Positions 9,428-17,436 of a DNA stretch of 64,000 nucleotides are shown piece by piece. A program made the position numbers and the translations under genes. Within the stretch, counting starts at the first letter, position 1; each line of letters begins with the position of its first letter. The DNA lies in assembly GCA_036741695.1 (NCBI GenBank), contig DAINRU010000002.1, forward strand, positions 1 through 64,000, written 5' to 3'. The stretch is from JAFANK01 sp036741695. Its GTDB lineage: Bacteria > Vulcanimicrobiota > Vulcanimicrobiia > Eremiobacterales > Eremiobacteraceae. The notes below the pieces were generated by a model. It worked only from the letters and a program-made list of their open reading frames with translations. It searched no databases and had not been told where the DNA came from.

Positions 9428-10394
9428 TGGACTCCGTGCTGCCGTCGGTGAGGATCGCACGGCTGCGCGACGGCACACGCAACTGACGAACGTAGCTGCC
9501 GGCGAGCACGACGGCGAAGGCCATGCTCAGCACTTGAAGAGCGACCGTGCCGGCCGTCGCATCGACGAGAACGGCATGGGGCGACCGGAAGAAGACGAGC
9601 AGCGCCACCACGAGCGGCAACAGTCCCGGGATGAGTCCAGGAACTGCAAACAAGAGCGATGGCCGGTAGCGCATACCGGCCATCAGCACGGACCAGGAAT
9701 GCGACACGATCTTCATGCTCGACCGGCGCGCCACGAGCTCGGGAGCGACGCGCCTCCACTCTAGACGCGCCGGCACTTCGACGATGGGAAGATGGGCGCG
9801 CAAGGCCGCGAAGAGCATCCGGTGGTTGAAATCCATGTCATCGATGGAGAGGGCAAGTCTGCGGATGGCCGCGGCGTTGTACGCGCGCACCATGCAGGTG
9901 AGGGTCGCGATCCTGCCGCCCGTCGCGATGGAGAGGTAGCGGTTTGCCCAGGCGGAGAGTTCTTTGCGCGTCCATGGGACGTTCGCCACGCGGCCGCCTC
10001 GCATGTAGGCGGACGCGAGGACAATGCCGGCGTTTGTGCCTTTGAGGGCGCGCAGCATGAGGGCGATGTGGTAGGGAGCGTAGCTGAGGTCCAGGTCCAG
10101 AGTCACGATGATGTCACCGTGCGCCGCATCGAAACCGGTCTGCAGAGCCTGGGTCAGGCCGCGATTGGTGAGGTGATGCTGCACCTTGATCTGCGGATGT
10201 GCGGCGGCGAAGGCGTCGGCAAGCAGTCCCGTTTCGTCGCTGGATCCGTCGTTGATGACGATGATCTCGAAGGGGTAGGAGGCTTCGAGGGTGCGGGCGT
10301 AGCGGAGGAGCTCGGCCAGGTGTGGTTCGATGATCCCGGCTTCGTTGAAGGCCGGAACCACATAGGAGACGAGGGGCCGTCTAAAGTTCATCAT
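9420..10394 (-). CDS. Family 2 glycosyltransferase, dolichyl-phosphate-mannose-synthase-like
   Basis: A protein of 324 residues with a GT-A domain: VSYVVPAFNEAGII, IVINDGSSDET and the metal-binding acidic TLDLDLSYAP. Two hydrophobic C-terminal segments (about 235-265 and 270-295) would anchor it in the membrane. Such enzymes transfer a sugar from a nucleotide donor to polyprenyl phosphate or a growing glycan. It is the first gene of the minus-strand glycan operon. Two adjacent ATGs (10394, 10391) could start it. An 18-bp inverted repeat lies just upstream at 10412-10429. Confidence 0.87.
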   Translation of the reverse strand: MMNFRRPLVSYVVPAFNEAGIIEPHLAELLRYARTLEASYPFEIIVINDGSSDETGLLADAFAAAHPQIKVQHHLTNRGLTQALQTGFDAAHGDIIVTLDLDLSYAPYHIALMLRALKGTNAGIVLASAYMRGGRVANVPWTRKELSAWANRYLSIATGGRIATLTCMVRAYNAAAIRRLALSIDDMDFNHRMLFAALRAHLPIVEVPARLEWRRVAPELVARRSSMKIVSHSWSVLMAGMRYRPSLLFAVPGLIPGLLPLVVALLVFFRSPHAVLVDATAGTVALQVLSMAFAVVLAGSYVRQLRVPSRSRAILTDGSTESNA

Positions 10395-10411
10395 CAAATA
10401 ATGGTCTGGTC

Positions 10412-10429
10412 CGTACAGTCCAGTGTACG
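10412..10429. promoter_or_regulatory. Inverted repeat upstream of the glycan operon (possible operator)
   Basis: CGTACA and TGTACG arms are separated by six bases, centred about 26 bp before the GT2 start, in the 258-bp gap between divergent GT2 and ku. The position fits an operator or leader hairpin for the minus-strand operon. No regulator can be named. Confidence 0.35.
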
Positions 10430-10652
10430 CCAGTGAGGGCCGTCACAGCGAGAGAATAAGGGCCCCGACCCGGGGGCGCCGGTCTCCGCAAACAGGGGGG
10501 GTCCAGGACCAACGGTCCGGGTCAATTTTGGGACCCTAGCCGCAGTGGCGCATCGCCTTAGAAAGCCTGGCTTTTAGGGTCCGGACGGCGAACGGTGAGC
10601 ATCCGGTTTGCCGATAATGGATGTTACGCCGGTCACAACAGTAAGGAACAGC

Positions 10653-11492
10653 ATGGCACACGCGCTTTGGTCTGGTTCGATCAATTTCGGGCTGGTCACG
10701 ATCCCGGTCAAGCTCTTCACCGCAGTGCGAAGCGGCAGCGATATCTCATTCAACTACCTGCACAAGAAAGACAAAGGGAGGATCAACAACGTCCGCACCT
10801 GTTCTGAGTGCGGTCGAAAAGTTGCGTGGGACGACATCGTGCGCGGCTACGAGTTCGAGAAGGGCCAGTACGTCGTCATGGACGACGAAGAGATAAAGAA
10901 AGCCAGCGTCGCGGCGACGCAGTCCGTCGACATCGTCCAGTTCGTGGACCAAAAAGAGATCAACCCCATGCTCTATGACACGCCGTACTACTTGGAGCCT
11001 GAGAAAAAGGGGCGCCACGCCTATGCGCTCCTGCGCGAGGCTCTCAAGAAGTCCGGCAAAGTGGGCGTTGCCCAGGTGGTCATCCGCACGCGTGAACACC
11101 TGGCTGTGCTGCGCCCGCTGGGCGACGCGCTCGTGCTCGAGACCCTGCACTATGCCGATGAGATCGTGCCCGCGACGCAGTTCGAGATACCGCCGGCGCG
11201 CGAGAAGACTCCCGCCACCGAGATGAAGGCGGCCATGATGCTCATCGACACGATGTCAGAGAAATTCGACGCATCCAGCTTCCGCGACACATACCGGCAT
11301 AAGTTGTTGAAGCTGATCGAGGCACGTGCCCATGGCAAGGCGCTACCCAATGGCAAAGTCAAAGCGCCGGCGCCAACGAACGTCGTCAACATCATGGACG
11401 TGCTGCAAAAAAGCCTGAACGAGCGGCGCGGCACGCGCGTGAAGGCCAAACGGGCGGCGAAGAAGTCTGCCCGTCTCGTGGCCGCCGGATAA
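10653..11492 (+). CDS. ku: NHEJ end-binding protein Ku
   Basis: Bacterial Ku of 279 residues, a homodimeric ring that binds DNA double-strand ends and recruits LigD. It begins MAHALWSGSINFGLVTIPV, the family signature, and carries the central beta-barrel with HYADEIV and the bridging region. The tail is lysine-rich (VKAKRAAKKSARL), as in many Ku proteins. The ATG at 10653 is chosen over one at 10608 because AAGGAAC precedes it and the family N-terminus begins here. A 7-bp GGACCCT/AGGGTCC inverted repeat (10531-10582) lies in its upstream region. Confidence 0.95.
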   Translation: MAHALWSGSINFGLVTIPVKLFTAVRSGSDISFNYLHKKDKGRINNVRTCSECGRKVAWDDIVRGYEFEKGQYVVMDDEEIKKASVAATQSVDIVQFVDQKEINPMLYDTPYYLEPEKKGRHAYALLREALKKSGKVGVAQVVIRTREHLAVLRPLGDALVLETLHYADEIVPATQFEIPPAREKTPATEMKAAMMLIDTMSEKFDASSFRDTYRHKLLKLIEARAHGKALPNGKVKAPAPTNVVNIMDVLQKSLNERRGTRVKAKRAAKKSARLVAAG

Positions 11493-11522
11493 CTTTAGAG
11501 GGCTCCGCCTCGCGGGAGGGCG

Positions 11523-11551
11523 CGAACCTCCGTTCGACGAACAAACGTTCG
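11523..11551. promoter_or_regulatory. Tandem SOS-type (LexA) boxes
   Basis: Two 14-bp sites lie 15 bp apart with one base between: CGAACCTCCGTTCG at 11523-11536 and CGAACAAACGTTCG at 11538-11551. Both have exact CGAAC-N4-GTTCG arms, and the second also fits the RNRY centre of the Bacillus-type LexA box. They stand 25-53 bp upstream of the 11576 start. The reading as LexA sites is inference from motif identity and from similar sites at 26799 and 43915. Confidence 0.72.
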
Positions 11552-11566
11552 TTCGCTCACGGAGGT
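11526..11566 (+). promoter_or_regulatory. Hairpin that pairs with the Shine-Dalgarno sequence of the 11576 gene
   Basis: ACCTCCGT (11526-11533) pairs perfectly with ACGGAGGT (11559-11566), which contains the ribosome-binding GGAGGT of the next gene. A nested CGAAC/GTTCG stem lies inside the loop. If this stretch is transcribed, the ribosome-binding site would be masked. The same bases overlap the first SOS-type box, so the structure may be a side effect of the operators. Confidence 0.4.
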
Positions 11567-11575
11567 GTATGGGGC

Positions 11576-11935
11576 ATGCCTTCATTCCAGCTTTGGCGAG
11601 AACGTGACTCGGCCTTGAAGTGGCATCTCTCAACGTCGATCGCGGAGTCCAAGCAGCTCAGCCGGATCGAGCGTCGCGTGCTGCTCTTCTTGTTCGCATA
11701 TTACGATCGCGAACGGGCGCGGATCGAGTACCCAGGACACCAAAGCTTCTCATCGCGTCACCACATCCAGCCCGAACAGCTGCAATCAGCGCTGCTCTCG
11801 CTCGAGCGGGCCGGGTTCGTGCGCCCGCAGCCGTCACCGACCAACCTGTGCGCCTATCTCCCCAACGCGCTCTTGCTTGAAGAGGCTTACGATCGGGCCA
11901 GACTGGCAAGCCCCGAGCTCTTCGAAGTCATGTAG
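11576..11935 (+). CDS. Small winged-helix-like protein of unknown function, SOS-box-controlled, in the NHEJ locus
   Basis: A 119-residue soluble protein with no family I recognise. Residues about 28-46 (LSRIERRVLLFLFAYYDRE) and 58-84 (ending LLSLERAGFVRPQ) have the helix pattern of a MarR-like winged helix, so DNA binding is plausible but unproven. A strong GGAGGT lies 9 bases before the ATG. Two tandem SOS-type boxes lie just upstream. Ku lies 83 bp before it on the same strand, and the ligase domain gene converges on it from downstream. Context suggests a DNA-damage role. Confidence 0.72.
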   Translation: MPSFQLWRERDSALKWHLSTSIAESKQLSRIERRVLLFLFAYYDRERARIEYPGHQSFSSRHHIQPEQLQSALLSLERAGFVRPQPSPTNLCAYLPNALLLEEAYDRARLASPELFEVM

Positions 11936-11975
11936 GTCCCGGGCATCCGCCCGCGGCTATCCGAACCCGGCGTGG

Positions 11976-12926
11976 TCACTCGCGCACGACATCCTTGGCG
12001 TTTTTGTCCTGACGCAAGCCGATGAAGACGGGCTGGCGCATGATGCCCTCATCCGTCCACTCCCCGAACTTGACCTCGGCGACAAGGGTGGGGCGTACCC
12101 AATGGACGGGCGCGTTGGATGGCGGCCTGACGGCGAAGGGGCAGCGCGACGTGAGCAGCGGTTTCATCTTCTTCATGAGCAGATCGAGAAGCTCGCGGTC
12201 GAAGCCCGTGCCGACGTGGCCGACGTAGATGAGTTTCTCTTTCTGGTAGACCCCGAGCACTAGGGCACCGAACTTCTCGCGTGCGCCGCGTGGATCGGTC
12301 CAGCCGGCGATGACCGTCTCTTGCTCGAGGTGGGTCTTGATCTTGAGCCATAGACGCGAGCGGCGTTCGACGTATGGTGAATCGCGCCGCTTGGCGATGA
12401 TGCCTTCGAGCGAGCGGCGTTTGGCAAAGGCGAAGAGCTTGCGCCCAGAGCCGACGACATGCTTCGAGAGCATGACGTGCGGGGCGCGCGGGCGCAGCAG
12501 GCGCTGCAAGGCGGCCTTGCGTTCGTCAAGCGTCGCCTTGCGCAGATCGTGCCCCGCCGCGTAGAGCAGGTCGAAGATGACGTAGGTGGCGGGAACGGCG
12601 CGGACGAGCGCCGGATCGCTCGTGCGCCGGTTGAGGCGCGGCTGGAGGCGCTGGAACGAAGAGCGGCCGTGGCGGTCGAGAGCCACGATTTCGCCGTCGA
12701 TGACGACCGGCAAGGATCGAAAGGCCTTGTGGAGATCGAGCAGCTCGGGGAATTGCGGGAGCAGATCGTTGCCATTGCGCGAGCGGACGCGCGGGAGCTT
12801 TTTGGCTTCGAGCACGGAGATCGCCCGGACGCCATCCCATTTGATCTCGAATACCCACTCCGGATCGTCGAACGGTTTGTCGACGAGGGTGGCCAGCATG
12901 GGTTTGACGATATGCGGAAGCGCCAC
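11976..12926 (-). CDS. ligD: LigD ATP-dependent DNA ligase domain protein
   Basis: A protein of 316 residues that seals nicks using ATP. The adenylation motif I is EIKWDGVRAI with nucleophilic Lys29. DGEIVAL (motif III), EGIIAKRRDSPY (motif IV) and WLKIKTH (motif V) follow, then an OB-fold with VGHVGTGF. This is the ligase part of LigD as a separate polypeptide. It follows the phosphoesterase gene by 5 bp in a two-gene minus-strand operon close to ku. Confidence 0.95.
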   Translation of the reverse strand: MALPHIVKPMLATLVDKPFDDPEWVFEIKWDGVRAISVLEAKKLPRVRSRNGNDLLPQFPELLDLHKAFRSLPVVIDGEIVALDRHGRSSFQRLQPRLNRRTSDPALVRAVPATYVIFDLLYAAGHDLRKATLDERKAALQRLLRPRAPHVMLSKHVVGSGRKLFAFAKRRSLEGIIAKRRDSPYVERRSRLWLKIKTHLEQETVIAGWTDPRGAREKFGALVLGVYQKEKLIYVGHVGTGFDRELLDLLMKKMKPLLTSRCPFAVRPPSNAPVHWVRPTLVAEVKFGEWTDEGIMRQPVFIGLRQDKNAKDVVRE

Positions 12927-12931
12927 GACCG

Positions 12932-13573
12932 TCAGTGCGAGGCGGCGCGGCGGTTGGAGATCCAGCGCGCAGCGTGGCGGCTTTTGGCGAGATCGTCGAG
13001 GGTGCGCCCGGTCTTCACCGACGCAGCATGCCGTTCTGGATCCCAGCCTTTCACGCAGGCGTCGTCATGATCTTTGATGAGCAGCCAGGCGTTTTGGGAC
13101 CCGTCGCGTGGGCGCATCTTCACGAGGGTGAACATCCCCTTCAGCTTGCGGCCGCGCAGGATGAACTTGATCTTGCCTCGGCGGATCTCAGCCGACGGGC
13201 TGACGCCTTCGGCCAAGCGATACGTGCCGCGGTCCCAGACGATGACCTGACCCGCGCCATAGTTGCCCTGCGGGATGACCCCCTCGAAATTCCGATAATC
13301 GAGCGGATGATCTTCGACCTGCATGGCGAGGCGTCGCTGGGTCGGATCGAGCGTGGGCCCCTTCGGCACCGCCCACGACTTCAGAACGCCATCAGCCTCG
13401 AGCCGGAAATCGTAGTGGAGGTGTGACGCGTGGTGTTTCTGCACGACAAAACGCAGCGATCGCCCGTGGACGAGTTTCGAGCCCTTCGGTTCGGGCGTGC
13501 GCGTGAAGTCGCGCTTTTGCGCGTAGCGGCGCAGCGTGCTTCGCGTGGATGCGGTGCGGGGTTTTGCGGGCAT
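12932..13573 (-). CDS. ligD: LigD 3'-phosphoesterase domain protein
   Basis: A 213-residue stand-alone LigD PE domain, which trims 3'-ribonucleotides and 3'-phosphates so that the ligase can act. Its signature VQKHHASHLHYDFRLE near residues 44-59 has the metal-binding His residues, followed by SWAVPKGPT, EDHPLDY and GVIPQGNYGAG. The basic N-terminal 40 residues may bind DNA. It is the upstream partner of the ligase gene (5-bp gap). A palindromic repeat lies 17 bp before its start. Confidence 0.93.
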   Translation of the reverse strand: MPAKPRTASTRSTLRRYAQKRDFTRTPEPKGSKLVHGRSLRFVVQKHHASHLHYDFRLEADGVLKSWAVPKGPTLDPTQRRLAMQVEDHPLDYRNFEGVIPQGNYGAGQVIVWDRGTYRLAEGVSPSAEIRRGKIKFILRGRKLKGMFTLVKMRPRDGSQNAWLLIKDHDDACVKGWDPERHAASVKTGRTLDDLAKSRHAARWISNRRAASH

Positions 13574-13590
13574 GGCGGAGGGGTTCGGAG

Positions 13591-13640
13591 AACGGACCTA
13601 AAGGTCCGTTGCTTCAAAGGCCGGTTGCTCCAAAGGTCAG
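13591..13640 (+). repeat. Dispersed palindromic repeat, copy 1, with degenerate second half
   Basis: AACGGACCTAAAGGTCCGTT (13591-13610, two 9-bp arms) is followed by GCTTCAA and then a decayed partial copy with GGTTGCTCCAAAGGTC. It lies between the LigD phosphoesterase start and tRNA-Cys. Related copies are at 20077, 24785, 49565, 49622 and 63964. Confidence 0.85.
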
Positions 13641-13675
13641 GCGCGGCGATACGCCAAATCCCGGCAGCCCGATAG

Positions 13676-13746
<71 letters not shown>

Positions 13747-13759
13747 TTTTGTATTTTTC

Positions 13760-14494
13760 CTACTGGACCGCCGTGCGGTAGTGATAGTTCACGGTGGTCG
13801 CAAGCCCATCCGCGATCGCACGCTGATCGTGAAGAAGAAATCCTTGCTGGCGCTGCGCAGCGAGCGTGAGCGGCTGCTTGAGCGCTTTCGGCACGCCCAG
13901 CGCGAGGTCGACCTCGGACTCCGTGCAATCGGGCGGAAGCGTGACGGCGACGATCACCGTCGAGCCGTGCAGCTCAGCAAACGCAAAGCGGTCGAGCAGA
14001 TCGCTCGGCACGCTCTTGCAGAAATGCTCGGCCTTGGTGCGCAGCGCGGCCAACTCGTGGTTAGGGAACAGGTCTGCGAGCGAGAGTGGTGCGAGCGGGT
14101 GCGTGAGGTTGATGGCTACGGTGCCCAACCCCGTGCCACTAGCTCCATCGGCGCATTTCATCGTGTCGGCGCTCTGGATGGAGACAATGGAACCGACGAC
14201 CGACTGTACTCGGGCCTGGCGCGTCATATCGCAATCTGAGGTCTGGTGCCGCGTGATAGCGTGGAAATCGACCACTGTCCGCCCGATCTCGGAGAGCACC
14301 TGAGGCGTGGGCGCATTCGCCGGGTGCGCCGTGATGTCGCCGGTCGTCCACAGGATGGCAAAGCCGCCGCTCGTGCCGCTCCATATCTGCTTGGGCACGA
14401 TCGATGTCGGCGTCGCCATCGGCTGGGTGGTCAGTTTCGAGCACGATACGAGCGCTGCCGCGGCGAGCACGACCAAAACCGGCGATAGTTTCAT
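13760..14494 (-). CDS. Hypothetical lipoprotein
   Basis: A protein of 244 residues with a lipoprotein signal peptide ending in LVSCS, so the mature Cys would be lipidated and the protein membrane-anchored. The rest has a charged periplasmic-type character. The middle region resembles DUF3298/RsiV-like folds only loosely (TGLGTVAINLTHPLAPLSLADLF), so the family is not certain. The start at 14494 is fixed by the signal peptide, although the open frame runs further upstream. It ends 14 bp from the tRNA-Cys end, in the opposite orientation. Confidence 0.75.
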   Translation of the reverse strand: MKLSPVLVVLAAAALVSCSKLTTQPMATPTSIVPKQIWSGTSGGFAILWTTGDITAHPANAPTPQVLSEIGRTVVDFHAITRHQTSDCDMTRQARVQSVVGSIVSIQSADTMKCADGASGTGLGTVAINLTHPLAPLSLADLFPNHELAALRTKAEHFCKSVPSDLLDRFAFAELHGSTVIVAVTLPPDCTESEVDLALGVPKALKQPLTLAAQRQQGFLLHDQRAIADGLATTVNYHYRTAVQ

Positions 14495-14580
14495 GCTTTC
14501 GCGTTTCCTCACTGCGTGCGGTTGCAACGCTCGGGGCCGCGGCACCTGCAAAGCGAAAGGTCCGCACGCATATGTGGTGA

Positions 14581-14586
14581 TATAAT
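14581..14586 (+). promoter_or_regulatory. -10 element of recG, probably giving a leaderless mRNA
   Basis: A perfect TATAAT ends exactly 7 bases before the ATG at 14594, so the expected transcription start coincides with the start codon. No Shine-Dalgarno sequence is visible and no good -35 is seen. The same -10/ATG spacing occurs at ffh. Confidence 0.5.
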
Positions 14587-14593
14587 GCTTGCG

Positions 14594-16759
14594 ATGGCAA
14601 CACGACCCGGCCAGATCGCTCCCCAAACAGGCGCCGCTACGCCACTGCTCGGGCGGGAGGCGGCGACAGCCTTGCGCTTGTCGCCGCGAACTCGCAGCGC
14701 GCTCGAGCGGCTTGGCATCGTCTCGATACGCGATCTCGTGCGTCATTTTCCCTACCGCTACGACGACCTGCGCGATCCGTCGCGCATCGGGGACATCCTT
14801 GCCGCCCGCACTGACCACGCGACCAAAACGCCGAGCGGGGAATACAACGTGCTCGGCACCGTGCTGCAGTGCAAGCATGTGCGCTTGCGCGGCCGGATCC
14901 GGGCTAAGACGAGCGCGACGATCGACGATGGTACGGGTAGCCTGCATGCCGTCTGGTATGGACGTCCGTATCTGGCCAGCCAGATGAACGAGGGGAACCG
15001 CGTCTTCGTGCGCGGGCGGATCGAATACACGCTCACCGGCGCGACGATAAACGTGAGCAAGCATCGCGTCCTCAAGGCAGACGAGGAGTACGCAGGTGAG
15101 CTTGTGCCGGTCTATCCGCAGACGGCGGGATTGAGCGGATACGAACTGCGCAGGCTGATCTCCTCAGCATTGCGGTTGTGCGCATCTGACCCGGCGGCGA
15201 AAGCAGAGCTCGACCCGCTGCCCGCCGCCATCAACAAGCGCGAGCGATTTGGCGATGCCTGGCGTGCCATCCGAAGCATCCACAATCCCTCCAACATCGA
15301 GGAAGCTGACGAGGCTCGCCGGCGCCTAGTCTACGAGGAGTTCTTCTTGCTGGCGATTGCGTCTGCGCGCCGGCGCGCCGAACGGGCGCTCGAGGCTGCG
15401 CCCGACTTCTCGCGGGCGGCTGGGCGGGCGCAAGCGGACGCGTTCCGCAGCGAACTGGGGCGGGCGCTCCCCTTCACGCTGACCAGGGCGCAGGAGCGGG
15501 TGATCGACGAGGTCACGGCCGACTTGCTCAAGAGCACGCCGATGAACCGCCTCCTGCAAGGCGACGTCGGTTCGGGCAAGACGGCGGTGGCCGTTGCGGC
15601 GATCCTGCTGGCCGCGCGCGCCGGATATCAATCGGCGTTCATGGCACCGACCGAAGTGCTTGCGGCGCAGCAGTTCAACAAGATCGGCGCCATGCTCTCG
15701 CACGCAGGCCATGCCGGCGCGCTACTCATCGGCGCCCTGAAAAAGCGTACGCGCGACGACATCATCGATCAACTGCGCACAGGCGAGCTGCCGTTCGTGG
15801 TGGGCACGCATGCCCTCATCACGGACGACGTGGCGTTTGCGAAGCTCGGCCTGGTCGTGATCGACGAACAGCATCGATTTGGGGTGCTGCAACGCGCGGC
15901 GTTGCGCGCCAAAGCATCGGGCCATGCACCGCATACGCTTGTCATGACCGCGACCCCCATCCCGCGTACGCTCGCGCAGACCGTCTACGCGGATCTCGAC
16001 GTCTCGATCATCGACGAGCTTCCGCCCGGCCGGCGGCCGGTGAAGACCTATGTGCGCAGCGACGACGCAAAGGACAAAGTGTTCGACTTCGTGCGCACCG
16101 AGGTGGAGAAGGGCCATCAGGCGTTCGTCGTCTGTCCGGCGATCGACGAGTCGGAGCGCGCCCTGCACTCGGCAGTCAAACAGGCCAACGAGCTGCGCGC
16201 CAGCGCGTTCGCCGGCATCCAGGTACAGCTGCTGCATGGCCGCATGTCGGTGGCGCAAAAAGACGAGGTGATGAAACTGTTCGCCGACGGCTTCATCAAG
16301 ATCCTGATTTCAACGAGCGTGATCGAGGTCGGCGTCGACATCCCGAACGCGAGCGTGATGCTCGTTCTGGACGCGCAAGCCTTCGGTCTCGCCCAGCTCC
16401 ATCAGCTGCGCGGCCGCGTGGGGCGAGGCGCGCAGCAATCGTATTGCATTCTCATCACGCCCAACGCTGAGGAGGCCGAACGGCTGCAGATCCTGGCGCG
16501 CACCAATGACGGCTTCGCGATCGCCGAAGAGGACCTGCAGATCCGCGGAAGCGGCGATCTGGTGGGAACGCGCCAGCACGGAGGCCACGAGCTGCGGCTC
16601 GCGCATCTCATCCGCGACTACCCGGTGTTCGTCGTGGCGAAGAAGGCGGCCGATGCCGTTGTGCATGCCGATCCACGGCTCGCTCGCCCGGAGCACCGGC
16701 GCCTTGCAGCATTCCTCGCGGCGCAGGATCGCGAGGCGGCGCTGCGCGTCAGCTCATAG
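14594..16759 (+). CDS. recG: ATP-dependent DNA helicase RecG
   Basis: A 721-residue branched-DNA helicase that reverses stalled forks and processes recombination intermediates. The N-terminal wedge/OB domain has IRDLVRHFPYRYDD. Helicase motifs follow: GDVGSGKTAVA (Walker A), DEQHRFGVLQR (DEEH-type box), MTATPIPRTL (motif III), STSVIEVGVDIPNA, and HQLRGRVGRG (motif VI). The C-terminal TRG region has LQIRGSGDLVGTRQHG. The start at 14594 is preferred because it lies at the transcription start expected from TATAAT. An ATG at 14585 overlaps that box. It opens the housekeeping cluster. Confidence 0.96.
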   Translation: MATRPGQIAPQTGAATPLLGREAATALRLSPRTRSALERLGIVSIRDLVRHFPYRYDDLRDPSRIGDILAARTDHATKTPSGEYNVLGTVLQCKHVRLRGRIRAKTSATIDDGTGSLHAVWYGRPYLASQMNEGNRVFVRGRIEYTLTGATINVSKHRVLKADEEYAGELVPVYPQTAGLSGYELRRLISSALRLCASDPAAKAELDPLPAAINKRERFGDAWRAIRSIHNPSNIEEADEARRRLVYEEFFLLAIASARRRAERALEAAPDFSRAAGRAQADAFRSELGRALPFTLTRAQERVIDEVTADLLKSTPMNRLLQGDVGSGKTAVAVAAILLAARAGYQSAFMAPTEVLAAQQFNKIGAMLSHAGHAGALLIGALKKRTRDDIIDQLRTGELPFVVGTHALITDDVAFAKLGLVVIDEQHRFGVLQRAALRAKASGHAPHTLVMTATPIPRTLAQTVYADLDVSIIDELPPGRRPVKTYVRSDDAKDKVFDFVRTEVEKGHQAFVVCPAIDESERALHSAVKQANELRASAFAGIQVQLLHGRMSVAQKDEVMKLFADGFIKILISTSVIEVGVDIPNASVMLVLDAQAFGLAQLHQLRGRVGRGAQQSYCILITPNAEEAERLQILARTNDGFAIAEEDLQIRGSGDLVGTRQHGGHELRLAHLIRDYPVFVVAKKAADAVVHADPRLARPEHRRLAAFLAAQDREAALRVSS

Positions 16760-16797
16760 GACAGGGTGGCGGGGGGCGAGCCGTTAACCTACGCTCC

Positions 16798-17436
16798 ATG
16801 CGGCTGTCTGGTGGGGAGCGCGCTGGTCAGAGACTTGCAGCCCCCAAAGGGAAGAAGACGCGTCCGACCTCGGCCAAGGTGCGCGAAGCGCTGTTCGCCG
16901 TGCTCGGCAAACGGGTCGAGAGCGCCCGCGTCCTCGATCTGTTTGCAGGCTCGGGAGCGCTCGGTTTCGAGGCCATGTCGCGCGGCGCGGGTTCGGTCGT
17001 GTTCGTGGACAACGATGCGGTCGCGGCCATGTCGATCCGGCGCAACGCCGTACGCCTCATCGCCGACCCGGAACGCTGGCGCATCCTACCCATGAGCGCT
17101 GCCCGCGCGCTGCGCGTGCTGCGCGGCACCTTCGACGTCGTGCTCATGGACCCGCCGTATCAACGCGGCGCCGACGAAGAGCTGAGCCTGCTCATGCAAC
17201 GTGGGTTGCTGGCGGACAACGGCGTGGCGGTCGTGGAGCATCCAAGCGCCGCGAACGCCCAACTTCCTTCGTCGCTACGTTTGCTCAAGCAGACGAAGTA
17301 CGGCGATACCGCTCTCACCTTCGCGGTGGTGCGCGGCGACGGGCAATCACAGCCCGACGAGCGCGTGCAGCGGGTTAGCCGATCGCGCGCATCATCCAGC
17401 CGCGGCGGCAGCGCGCGGCGGGCGGTGCGCGACTAG
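16798..17436 (+). CDS. rsmD: 16S rRNA (guanine966-N2)-methyltransferase RsmD
   Basis: A protein of 212 residues. The N-terminus (RLSGGERAGQRL and TRPTSAKVREALFAVL) is typical of RsmD. The SAM-binding site is VLDLFAGSGALGFEAMSRGA, and the catalytic DPPY motif is in VVLMDPPYQRG. It methylates the exocyclic amine of G966 in 16S rRNA. A basic Ser/Arg-rich tail of about 30 residues is unusual. Its stop codon overlaps the coaD GTG by one base, the common rsmD-coaD pairing. Confidence 0.93.
   Translation: MRLSGGERAGQRLAAPKGKKTRPTSAKVREALFAVLGKRVESARVLDLFAGSGALGFEAMSRGAGSVVFVDNDAVAAMSIRRNAVRLIADPERWRILPMSAARALRVLRGTFDVVLMDPPYQRGADEELSLLMQRGLLADNGVAVVEHPSAANAQLPSSLRLLKQTKYGDTALTFAVVRGDGQSQPDERVQRVSRSRASSSRGGSARRAVRD

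Noticed and set aside
13760..15064. Long form (434 codons) of the lipoprotein gene
   Set aside because: The upstream half is antisense to recG. The clear lipoprotein signal peptide starts at 14494.
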